A stretch of 20,516 nt of DNA from CAKSQF01 sp051867925 (GTDB lineage: Bacteria; Bacillota; Clostridia; Oscillospirales; CAG-272), in the NCBI GenBank assembly GCA_051867925.1, contig JBJDZI010000026.1, positions 1 through 20,516 on the forward strand, given 5' to 3'. Below, in pieces: positions 14,285 to 20,516 of this stretch. The translations under genes and the position numbers were made by a program. Under the pieces are notes generated by a model, which saw nothing but the letters and a program-made list of their open reading frames with translations, did not search any database and was not told the DNA's origin. Each line of letters starts with the position of its first letter. The stretch's first letter is position 1.

Positions 14285-16441
14285 ATGGGACCCGGATTCG
14301 GACCTCCCCCCAATCACGAAATGAACGAGAAACTGAAAGAGCCGAAGCCCCAGTCGATCGGCGAGGTGCCGGCCTATTTGGTTCGGTTGATCTTCAAGTT
14401 TTTCTCCCGACTTTTCTACATCGTAAAACTGGTCTGGGAAGCGCGCCCATCCCTGCTCTTCTCCATGATGTTCATGGCACTGTTCAACGGTATCATGCCC
14501 GTGGTCGGCTCGTTGATCGCCGCCAATCTGCTGACCAAACTGGCGCTGGCGCTGGTGGTATTCGCCCAGACCGGTAAGGCGGTCGCCTTCAGCGACATCC
14601 TTTTCCCGCTGGTACTGCAGTTCGGCTACCTCTTCTTCAACAGCTTCGTCCATCACATCAACAACATCGTCACCCGCCTTTCCAGCGAGATGGTCACCAA
14701 TCACATCAAGGTGAAGATCATGACCAAGGCACGGGAAATCGATCTTGCCTCCTTCGATATGCCAGACTTCTACGAGCGGCTGGAAAACGCCAACCGTGAG
14801 GCAGGCGTGCGTCCCGTCAACGTGCTGAACGCCACCTTCAATATCATCAGTACGCTGATCAGTATCATCAGCTACATCGTGGTACTCTGCGCCATCGCTT
14901 GGTGGGCACCGCTGGTGGTCATCGTGCTTGCTGCACCTTCCGCCATCATCAGCTTCCATTTCCGCAAGAAAAACTTCCAATATATGCGCCGCCGCTCCAA
15001 AGATCGACGTCAGATGAATTATTACTCCGATCTGCTGGTGAACAAGGATCTTGCCAAGGAAGTGCGCCTGTTCGGTCTGTCCGACACCTTTATCGGCAGA
15101 TACAAAGAGGTATTTCGCCGCTATTTCGGCGGCATTAAAAAGCTGATCTGGCACGAAGGCGAGTGGAACATCGGTCTTTCGCTGGTGACCTCAACCGTCA
15201 ATTGTCTGCTCTTTCTGTTTATTGCCAATCAGGTGCGGACAGGTGGCATCACCGAGATCGGAAACTACTCCCTCTACACCGGCGCGCTGAACTCCATCGC
15301 TTCGGGCGTAGCGACGCTGATCTCCACCGTCGCCACCATCTACGAGGGCACGCTGTTTATCGACAATATGATCCTCTTTATGAACGAAGAGAAAAGCATC
15401 ACCCCTCTGCTCCCCGAAAAATGCCCCGAAATCAAACGGCACCACGGTCATACCATCGAATTTCAACACGTTTCCTTCGTCTACCCCGGTACTACCCGCA
15501 AGGTGTTGGACGACATCAATCTGCGGCTGGATCCCGGTGACACCGCCGTGCTGGTTGGTCTCAACGGTGCGGGCAAAACTACGCTGATCAAGCTCCTTAC
15601 CCGTCTCTACGATCCCACCGAGGGCGTGATCCTCTTCGACGGCAAGGACATCCGGGAGTACGATCCCAAGGAGCTGTATAAAGTCTTCGGTATTATCTTC
15701 CAGGACTTTGGAAAATACGCCGTCTCGGTCACGGAAAATATCTCCTTCGGTCAGGTTGACAAGCCGATCGTGGACAGCGAGATCCGCGATGCTGCCATCA
15801 ACTCCTCCGCAGACGAGTACATACAGAAATTGCCTCAGCAGTACGCCACGCCGCTGATGCGCTACTTTGAAAAAGAAGGCATCGAACTTTCCATCGGTCA
15901 ATGGCAAAAGCTATCCATCGCCCGCGCCTTTTACAGCGACAGCGACATTCTGATCCTCGACGAGCCGACCGCCTCGCTGGACCCCATGGCGGAGCAGGAG
16001 ATCTTCAATCAGTTCGACCGTCTGTCCGAGGACAAGACCACCGTTTTCGTCTCCCACCGTCTCTCCAGCGCAACCGCCGCCAACAAGATCATCGTGCTGG
16101 AATACGGCAAGATCATCGAGATGGGCGATCATAAGACGCTGATGGCGGCACACGGAAAGTATTACGAACTCTTCTCTACACAGGCGAAGCGATATATTTC
16201 CTCCGAGGAAGAGACAATCCGCGAAGAGAATTTTGACAATCAGCGGGACAGATTCCGTCCCGAAAGCGAACAGCCCACCAGTGCAGAGTACGACAAACCG
16301 CCCTTCCCCGCCGACCGCCGTTCTTCGGGTGGCAGACCGCCTATGCCGTCCAAGGGAGGTAGTAGACCTCCCTTGGACGGAGAATCGCCTCGGGGAGCAA
16401 GACCTCCCATGGGCGCAGAACCGCCCCATGGGGAAAAATAG
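14285..16441 (+). CDS. ABC exporter half-transporter (fused membrane and ATPase domains) with RPP-repeat tail
   Basis: A 718-residue ABC exporter. A Gly/Pro-rich N-terminus leads to a transmembrane domain (about 40-330) and then the ATPase: Walker A from G425 (GLNGAGKTT), a Q-loop in IIFQDFG, signature L535-S-I-G-Q539, and Walker B ending D559-E560, with SHRLSS as the switch. The signature LSIGQ departs from LSGGQ at its third position. The fold matches exporters of peptides, lipids or drugs, which work as dimers; no partner gene is adjacent. The last 70 residues are charged, then proline-rich with three RPP(M/L) units, unusual for this class and of unknown role. The Shine-Dalgarno is weak (GTGAGAT). 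A dyad at the promoter suggests MarR-type control. Confidence 0.93.
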   Translation: MGPGFGPPPNHEMNEKLKEPKPQSIGEVPAYLVRLIFKFFSRLFYIVKLVWEARPSLLFSMMFMALFNGIMPVVGSLIAANLLTKLALALVVFAQTGKAVAFSDILFPLVLQFGYLFFNSFVHHINNIVTRLSSEMVTNHIKVKIMTKAREIDLASFDMPDFYERLENANREAGVRPVNVLNATFNIISTLISIISYIVVLCAIAWWAPLVVIVLAAPSAIISFHFRKKNFQYMRRRSKDRRQMNYYSDLLVNKDLAKEVRLFGLSDTFIGRYKEVFRRYFGGIKKLIWHEGEWNIGLSLVTSTVNCLLFLFIANQVRTGGITEIGNYSLYTGALNSIASGVATLISTVATIYEGTLFIDNMILFMNEEKSITPLLPEKCPEIKRHHGHTIEFQHVSFVYPGTTRKVLDDINLRLDPGDTAVLVGLNGAGKTTLIKLLTRLYDPTEGVILFDGKDIREYDPKELYKVFGIIFQDFGKYAVSVTENISFGQVDKPIVDSEIRDAAINSSADEYIQKLPQQYATPLMRYFEKEGIELSIGQWQKLSIARAFYSDSDILILDEPTASLDPMAEQEIFNQFDRLSEDKTTVFVSHRLSSATAANKIIVLEYGKIIEMGDHKTLMAAHGKYYELFSTQAKRYISSEEETIREENFDNQRDRFRPESEQPTSAEYDKPPFPADRRSSGGRPPMPSKGGSRPPLDGESPRGARPPMGAEPPHGEK
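16346..16380. repeat. 15-base inverted repeat inside the ABC exporter tail
   Basis: CCGTCCAAGGGAGGT (16346-16360) and its exact complement (16366-16380) with a 5-base AGTAG loop, in frame within the RPP-rich tail. A CCCCATGGGG palindrome follows near the stop codon. Confidence 0.9.
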
Positions 16442-16456
16442 TCCTCCTAATTCAAG

Positions 16457-16487
16457 CGCTGAGGAGCGGGAGTTCCTCAGCGTTTTT
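16457..16487 (+). terminator. Terminator of the ABC exporter
   Basis: CGCTGAGGA (16457-16465) pairs with TCCTCAGCG (16474-16482), 8-base loop, then TTTTT. Confidence 0.88.
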
Positions 16488-16511
16488 CATCAGCCAAATC
16501 AGAGGCTGACC

Positions 16512-16559
16512 ACAAAAGCAGCAGAGACAGAACCGTTTGGGTTTTGCCTCTGCTTTTGT
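16512..16559. terminator. Second hairpin between convergent genes
   Basis: ACAAAAGCAG (16512-16521) pairs with CTGCTTTTGT (16550-16559), and the stem can continue with a 3-base bulge through AG/CT pairs. It lies 120 bases beyond the DUF1836 stop and may back up termination in either direction. The remaining bases up to 16678 show nothing else recognisable. Confidence 0.5.
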
Positions 16560-16678
16560 TGGGGCTTTTTACAGCCCGAAGATTTGCGTTATTCTTTGGA
16601 ATGAGTTCTGTCTGTGCAACAGATTGTGTAATCGCGGGTCTCGCCTTTCCAATCGTCGCTCTTTAGAATCCATTCGGT

Positions 16679-17251
16679 TTACAATTCCACAAACAATTCG
16701 TTTGCTTTGTTGCCTGCCACGGTGGCAAGATAGGCGATGAGAATGATCTTCAGCGCAGAGTTGAGCCGTCGGAGCGCACCCGGTACGGGTTCGCTGTAAT
16801 CAGCGGTGGTCTCGGCAATGATGGTGTCCAGCTGCGCCTCACAGTCGCACTCATCCGCAATATAGCGGTCATAGATGGTACAGATGTAGTCGTACAGGCG
16901 GGACTCGGGGATGATATCGTCGCGGATATCGTCCAGCTCACCGTTGATATAGTGCAACAGGCGATCTACCCGCTCCAGCAGCATACAGTTGCGCAGCATA
17001 TTGATAATCAGAATGCGGGCAAGCTGATCTTTGGAATACTTTTTGTTGACCGTATTGCTGACCCATCCGCGCTTGACCCAGTTTTGCAGGGTGGAGCCGT
17101 CAATGCCCGAAATATCGCGGATCTGCGTCAGCATCACACCGCTGGAAACAAAATAAATATTGTCCAAAAACGCCATGCCGGTGAGATTTCCCTTTTCTTC
17201 TTTTTTCAGTACGGTGCCGGGGATCAGCCCGTTATCAAGCCATAATTTCAT
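16679..17251 (-). CDS. DUF1836 domain protein, putative regulator
   Basis: A 190-residue protein of the DUF1836 family, common in Clostridia and Bacilli. Residues about 35-80 form a MerR-like winged helix: VMLTQIRDISGIDGSTLQNWVKRGWV followed by KKYSKDQLARILIINMLR. The rest is helical, with an acidic stretch (ELDDIRDDIIPESRL) and a hydrophobic C-terminus (about 165-180). A DNA-binding role is inferred from the helix-turn-helix; the target is unknown. The start at 17251 has GAGGGAG about 11 bases upstream, slightly long; M26 is an alternative start. It sits behind a perfect consensus promoter, so it is probably well expressed. It has no operon partners. Confidence 0.82.
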   Translation of the reverse strand: MKLWLDNGLIPGTVLKKEEKGNLTGMAFLDNIYFVSSGVMLTQIRDISGIDGSTLQNWVKRGWVSNTVNKKYSKDQLARILIINMLRNCMLLERVDRLLHYINGELDDIRDDIIPESRLYDYICTIYDRYIADECDCEAQLDTIIAETTADYSEPVPGALRRLNSALKIILIAYLATVAGNKANELFVEL

Positions 17252-17291
17252 TCGCAGGTACGCTCCCTCACAAATTCTTATTCATGTGTAT

Positions 17292-17320
17292 ATTATAGCA
17301 TACATTCACGCGATTGTCAA
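17292..17320 (-). promoter_or_regulatory. Consensus promoter of the DUF1836 gene
   Basis: TTGACA (17320-17315), 17-base spacer, TATAAT (17297-17292), both perfect. Confidence 0.9.
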
Positions 17321-17382
17321 CAGAAAAGTATCGACTTTTTCAAAAAATCCAACAGATGCGCAGACATGGTTTCGTCCCCAAA

Positions 17383-17417
17383 AAGAGACTTCGTCCCGAA
17401 ACGGGGCGAAGTCTCTT
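17383..17417 (-). terminator. Terminator of the DUF4430 lipoprotein gene
   Basis: Arms AAGAGACTTCGTCCC (17383-17397) and GGGGCGAAGTCTCTT (17403-17417) pair over 15 positions with one T-G wobble and a 5-base loop. On the minus strand the stem continues into TTTT. It lies 3 bases after the stop codon. Confidence 0.85.
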
Positions 17418-17420
17418 GGA

Positions 17421-17864
17421 TTATTTGGTATACTTAAACCAGTAAGTTGCGCCATCGGTGATCTTCGTCTGATCTACGCCGGTCATCGCATATTCGTCCC
17501 CGATGTAGAACGACCAATAGCTTTGATCCACGTCATAGTCGGCGGTCTCGCCGTCCACGACCTTCACGTACAGACCGTAGTCGCCGTCTTCACCGGAGAT
17601 CAACCCTTCTGCAACCAGTGCAGCACCGACCGTTTCCTTGTAGGTATTGATCTCGAAGGATTTTTCGGTTCCGTCTGCGTGTACAACCTTAAACGTAAAG
17701 GTAAGCGGCGCAGGATCTTCGGTACCGCCCTCGGAAGCGGTTGTGGTAACCGCAGCGGTGGTGTCTGCAGGAGTATCCTCGCCGCAGGCGACAAATCCGA
17801 TGCAAAGACTGAGCAAAAGGAGCAACGCAGTCAGCATCGACAACAATTTGGTGGAGAAATTCAT
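17421..17864 (-). CDS. DUF4430 (transcobalamin-like) lipoprotein under cobalamin control
   Basis: A 147-residue lipoprotein. The signal peptide (1-26) ends in a lipobox FVA-C27, so the mature protein is tethered to the outer face of the membrane. A Thr/Ala-rich linker (about 30-48) leads to one DUF4430 domain ending YWSFYIGDEYAMTGVD-T-ITDGATYWFKY. In Pfam this domain is related to the C-terminal part of transcobalamin and intrinsic factor. The start at 17864 has GGGAGAG directly upstream. A cobalamin riboswitch and consensus promoter precede it, so expression should fall when B12 is plentiful. Capture of cobalamin or a related corrinoid for a transporter encoded elsewhere is the inferred role. 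It is a single-gene unit with its own terminator. Confidence 0.9.
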   Translation of the reverse strand: MNFSTKLLSMLTALLLLLSLCIGFVACGEDTPADTTAAVTTTASEGGTEDPAPLTFTFKVVHADGTEKSFEINTYKETVGAALVAEGLISGEDGDYGLYVKVVDGETADYDVDQSYWSFYIGDEYAMTGVDQTKITDGATYWFKYTK

Positions 17865-17984
17865 ACTCTCCCTTCCTTTCTTTTCCGAACCGGGGACATC
17901 CTGCAAAACAATGGCGTTTTGCACATCGACAATGGTAAAGAAAGATTTTGTCTGCTGCATCCTCTGCCGGTATGCGCGGCATAG

Positions 17985-18150
17985 ATACGGATGACACAGC
18001 AAGTCTTCCGACTGACGGCTCAAGCGAACGCCCGCGCCTTCCCGAGATCTCTCTCAGTGACATTTTGGGGAGTTCTTGCCGATCACGGCGACGCACTCGT
18101 GCGGGACTTGCACCCGCTTCCTGTTTCAAACGATGAGGATCGTACTGTGC
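17985..18150 (-). ncRNA. Cobalamin (B12) riboswitch
   Basis: The leader contains the class-defining blocks in order on the minus strand. They are GGAAGCGGGTGCAAGTCCCGC (18121-18101; first 20 bases conserved region), CACTGAGAGAGATCTCGGGA and AAGGC (about 18060-18036), and the B12 box AGTCGGAAGACTTGCTGTG (18013-17995). These match the consensus GCCACTG and AGTCAGAAGACCTGCC closely. Between the aptamer and the gene, TCTTTCTTT (17945-17937) can pair with AAAGAAAG beside the Shine-Dalgarno (17883-17876), enclosing a TGCAAAAC/GTTTTGCA hairpin (17902-17923); this could be the expression platform. Ends are approximate. Confidence 0.93.
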
Positions 18151-18170
18151 TTCCTTGGTTCGGTAGGTCG

Positions 18171-18199
18171 ATTATAGCACTTTTTTGCGCCTCTGTCAA
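18171..18199 (-). promoter_or_regulatory. Consensus promoter of the cobalamin-riboswitch lipoprotein unit
   Basis: TTGACA (18199-18194), 17-base spacer, TATAAT (18176-18171), both perfect. Confidence 0.9.
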
Positions 18200-18217
18200 T
18201 TAGTTTTCGAAATCTAC

Positions 18218-18246
18218 TTGCAAATTTCGATAAAGTATGCTATAAT
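18218..18246 (+). promoter_or_regulatory. sigma-A promoter of the FNT-GH125 unit
   Basis: TTGCAA (18218-18223), 17-base spacer, TATAAT (18241-18246). It is divergent from the cobalamin-riboswitch promoter. Confidence 0.85.
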
Positions 18247-18290
18247 AAATTGTTCAGGCGTATCAAACGCTTTATTGAAAGGAATGACTT

Positions 18291-18929
18291 ATGTTTTTAA
18301 GGCTGAAAGCTCCGCTGATCGACCTTCTCCTTGCCGTAGCGGCAGGATTTTGCATTTCCATCGGCGGTGCGGTATATTTTTCCTGTCCCAATAAAATCGT
18401 AGGCAGTTTCCTGTTCGGACTGGGACTGTCGGCGATCATCGTCTTCAAATTCAATCTGTTCACCGGCAAGGTAGGCTATATTCCCGCCAACCGCCCCGTC
18501 TATCTGTTACAGCTTCTCTGGATCTTCCTCGGAAACTTTCTCGGCGCCTATCTCGGAGCCACCCTTCAGAAGCTGACCCGCATCGGCGATACGCTGGTGC
18601 AAACTGCCAAGGGTGTTGTCGCCGTCAAGCTTTCCGACAGTTTGATCAGTCTCTTCGTTTTAGGCATATTCTGCGGCGTGATGATGTATATTGCCGTGGA
18701 AGGTGCCAAGCGGACGCCCGAAGGCTCCGCCTTGCAGGTAGCAATGATCCTGCTCCCTATCGCGGTCTTTATTCTCTGCGGATTTGAGCACTGCATTGCC
18801 GATCTGTACTACTTCGCGCTGGCAGGATTCACCCCCTCCGCATGGCTGAGGATCGGTGTGATCGCGCTGGGCAACGGGCTCGGCAGTGTACTTTTCCATT
18901 TGGCAGTACATCTGCGTAAAGCGGCTTGA
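18291..18929 (+). CDS. Compact FNT-family (formate/nitrite transporter) channel
   Basis: A 212-residue membrane protein with about six hydrophobic segments. It shows FNT landmarks: FKFNLFTGKVG (53-62), corresponding to the ELFTG loop, GNFLGAYLGA at 81-90, and CGFEHCIADLYY with H167, the pore histidine of FocA-type channels. It is shorter than typical FNT proteins (about 260-290 residues), mainly in the loops and C-terminus, and looks intact. The family passes formate, nitrite, hydrosulfide or lactate; the ion here is unknown, and formate is the likely guess for a fermenter. AAAGGA precedes the ATG at 7-8 bases. A GH125 gene follows 68 bases later without a clear terminator between them. Confidence 0.85.
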   Translation: MFLRLKAPLIDLLLAVAAGFCISIGGAVYFSCPNKIVGSFLFGLGLSAIIVFKFNLFTGKVGYIPANRPVYLLQLLWIFLGNFLGAYLGATLQKLTRIGDTLVQTAKGVVAVKLSDSLISLFVLGIFCGVMMYIAVEGAKRTPEGSALQVAMILLPIAVFILCGFEHCIADLYYFALAGFTPSAWLRIGVIALGNGLGSVLFHLAVHLRKAA

Positions 18930-18997
18930 CCGCCATTTCACTGTACGGATACCCGCCACGCGGGATCGAAATATATTTCTACATATAGGAGAAACTT

Positions 18998-20290
18998 ATG
19001 AGCAATTTTGACCACATTCTGAAGGATCAGATCGAAAAAGTCTGCGCCCGCCTCCACGAGATGGGCAGAGACGATCTGGTTCCCCTGTTCAAGAACTGCT
19101 ATCCCAACACGCTGGAGACCACCACCAAGATTCTGGACGACGGCTCCGCTTTTGTCATCACCGGCGACATCCACGCCATGTGGCTCCGCGACAGCTCCGC
19201 GCAGGTACACCACTATCTGCCCGTTGCCCGCGAGAACCAAGAACTGGCGGACATCATTGAGAAGATGATCAACCGCTACTCCCTCTATCTGCCTATGGAT
19301 CCATATGCCAACGCCTTCAACGAAAACGGCGACGATCCTCTGCGCGGTCATCACGAAGACATCACCTTCCGCAGTCCTTGGGTGTGGGAGCGCAAGTACG
19401 AGGTGGACTCCCTCTGCTCCGTGCTTTTTATCGCGTACAAGTTCTGGAAGAAGGTCGGCAGAACCTCTCACTTCACCGACGCCTTCAAAAACTCCATGAA
19501 CATCATCCTCGACCTGTGGGAGACCGAGCAGTATCACGCGGAAAAGTCCCCCTACACCTTTGAGCGTCCTAATCCCTGGAAGCCTTCGGACACCATGACC
19601 CGCGGCGGCAAGGGCGAGCCTGTCGGCTATACCGGAATGACCTGGTCGGGCTTCCGTCCCTCCGACGATGCCTGCATCTACAACTATCTGATTCCTGCCG
19701 AGATGTACGCAGTCGTGACGCTGGGCTATGCCGCTGAGATCGCTACCGAAATCTACAAGGACGAGGTACTTGCCGCTCGTGCGTTGAAACTGCGCGCCGA
19801 AATCGACGAGGGCATCAAGAAGTACGGCACCGTAGAAGATCCCGACTTCGGCACCATTTACGCTTACGAGACCGACGGTCTGGGCAACTACAATCTGATG
19901 GACGATGCCAACGTGCCTTCCCTGCTCTCCGCTCCCTACCTGGGCTACTGCTCCGCAGACGATCCCATCTATCAGAACACCCGCAAGTTCATCCTGTCCA
20001 AGAAGAATCCCTACTACTACGAGGGCAAGGTGCTTCACGGAATCGGTTCTCCCCACACCGATCCCGGCTACGTTTGGCCCATCGCGCTATCTTTGCAGGG
20101 GCTTACCACCGACAGCCGGGAGGAGATCGAGGAAATCCTCAATATGCTGGTGAACTCCCACGCAGGTACTTACTTCATGCACGAGTCCATTGATGCGAAC
20201 CAGCCCGAGAAGTTCAGCCGTACCTGGTTCGCTTGGGCAAACTCCATCTTCTCCGAACTGGTGCTGAAATACGCAGGATTTGAAATCTGA
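18998..20290 (+). CDS. GH125 exo-alpha-1,6-mannosidase
   Basis: A 430-residue glycoside hydrolase of family GH125 (formerly DUF1237). Family marks are TGDIHAMWLRDSSAQ near the N-terminus, MDDANVPSLLSAPYLGY in the centre and HES then FSRTWFAWANS-FSEL at the end. The SDDA motif has D223/D224 where Clostridium perfringens GH125 has its acid Asp, and E396 (FMHES) sits at the base position. Known members remove non-reducing alpha-1,6-mannose from N-glycans or mannans. No signal peptide is seen, so it should act in the cytoplasm on imported oligosaccharides. AGGAG precedes the ATG by 6 bases. Full length; downstream hairpins end the unit. Confidence 0.95.
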   Translation: MSNFDHILKDQIEKVCARLHEMGRDDLVPLFKNCYPNTLETTTKILDDGSAFVITGDIHAMWLRDSSAQVHHYLPVARENQELADIIEKMINRYSLYLPMDPYANAFNENGDDPLRGHHEDITFRSPWVWERKYEVDSLCSVLFIAYKFWKKVGRTSHFTDAFKNSMNIILDLWETEQYHAEKSPYTFERPNPWKPSDTMTRGGKGEPVGYTGMTWSGFRPSDDACIYNYLIPAEMYAVVTLGYAAEIATEIYKDEVLAARALKLRAEIDEGIKKYGTVEDPDFGTIYAYETDGLGNYNLMDDANVPSLLSAPYLGYCSADDPIYQNTRKFILSKKNPYYYEGKVLHGIGSPHTDPGYVWPIALSLQGLTTDSREEIEEILNMLVNSHAGTYFMHESIDANQPEKFSRTWFAWANSIFSELVLKYAGFEI

Positions 20291-20345
20291 TTGAGCACTT
20301 GCAGCAACCTTCTTGAAAGAAGAATCAGCTCTTCATGAGCTAAAT

Positions 20346-20380
20346 ACAGGGCGACAAGTATTTGCCGCCCTGTTTAATTT
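20346..20380 (+). terminator. Terminator of GH125 gene, containing palindrome repeat copy 3
   Basis: ACAGGGCG (20346-20353) pairs with CGCCCTGT (20366-20373), and the inner CAA/TTG extends it, followed by TTAATTTT. The core 20349-20370 is the third copy of the GGGCGGCAA-TATTTGCC palindrome family. Confidence 0.8.
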
Positions 20381-20382
20381 TC

Positions 20383-20398
20383 ATTTGATGAATCAAAT
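20383..20398. promoter_or_regulatory. 16-base dyad ATTTGAT-GA-ATCAAAT
   Basis: A perfect inverted repeat with the same TTGAT-NN-ATCAA core as the accDA leader dyad. It lies between two terminator-like hairpins, so it could be an operator for the next gene or part of a 3' structure. Confidence 0.4.
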
Positions 20399-20409
20399 AC
20401 AAATGATCT

Positions 20410-20433
20410 CCGTCTCTTTTTGAGGCGGTTTTT
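20410..20433 (+). terminator. Second terminator-like hairpin after GH125
   Basis: CCGTCTC (20410-20416) pairs with GAGGCGG (20422-20428) with one T-G wobble, a TTTTT loop and a TTTTT tail (20429-20433). Beyond it, AAAAGGAAG near 20500 may be the Shine-Dalgarno of a gene starting just outside the window. Confidence 0.6.
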
Positions 20434-20516
20434 ATGTGCAATTTTTCAGAAAAAATTTTCAATCCTGTATGTGCTAAAATGATGTGAACCAAAAAGAAAA
20501 GGAAGTTATTCAAAGA

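Noticed and set aside
18952..18964. CCCGC-cac-GCGGG stem between FNT and GH125 as a terminator
   Set aside because: Only five pairs and no T-tract follows; read-through into GH125 is more likely.
18938..20056. Long minus-strand frame opposite the GH125 gene
   Set aside because: Antisense shadow in GC-rich coding DNA; the GH125 motifs are all on the plus strand.

Overview
The window looks like chromosome of an uncultured anaerobic Clostridia (Bacillota), probably a gut or rumen lineage. The pointers are strong Gram-positive Shine-Dalgarno sites, sigma-A promoters with 16-17 bp spacers before most transcription units, a fused accDA gene, a tetrahydrofolate riboswitch in front of an ECF-type folate transporter gene, a DUF1836 regulator, a PxTG-type surface anchor, a lipoprotein with a cobalamin riboswitch, and a GH125 mannosidase. 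No rRNA, tRNA, transposase, integrase, phage gene or CRISPR array was seen. Species cannot be fixed from the sequence alone.

Layout. 1-2866: an ABC exporter ATPase (its permease begins at the window edge) and a single-gene accDA unit with its own promoter, a dyad resembling a FabT box, and a terminator, all on the minus strand. 2995-6013: two carbohydrate-related surface-type proteins facing each other: a protein with two related beta-rich modules that looks 5'-truncated, and a CBM9-like anchored protein with two nearly identical 43-residue repeats. 6248-7087: an AraC regulator, divergent from the CBM9 gene. 7171-9861: a minus-strand operon of sugar isomerase/epimerase, Gfo/Idh/MocA oxidoreductase and radC. 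9978-10733: a ZIP metal transporter. 10830-11315: a gene-free cluster of degenerate intergenic repeats. 11316-13398: folT-folC under a THF riboswitch. 13531-14028: methylglyoxal synthase. 14285-16441: an ABC exporter half-transporter with an RPP-rich tail and an operator-like dyad at its promoter. 16679-17251: DUF1836 regulator. 17421-18199: a DUF4430 lipoprotein under a cobalamin riboswitch. 18291-20290: a compact FNT-family channel followed by a GH125 exo-alpha-mannosidase. 20291-20516: terminators and dyads ahead of the next gene.

How the genes fit together. Two vitamin-acquisition units stand out. In one, THF sensing controls a folate S-component and the polyglutamylation enzyme that traps folate in the cell. 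In the other, cobalamin sensing controls a lipoprotein built almost only of the domain that resembles the C-terminal part of eukaryotic transcobalamin and intrinsic factor. Both promoters carry the same 16-base block. The rest is central metabolism (malonyl-CoA synthesis, methylglyoxal bypass, formate-type transport) and sugar or glycan handling (GH125, CBM9-like protein, isomerase/oxidoreductase pair). The most notable lead is the cobalamin riboswitch plus stand-alone DUF4430 lipoprotein. The tandem intergenic repeat family, the AUU-start candidate in radC and the two TTGAT/ATCAA dyads also deserve a second look.
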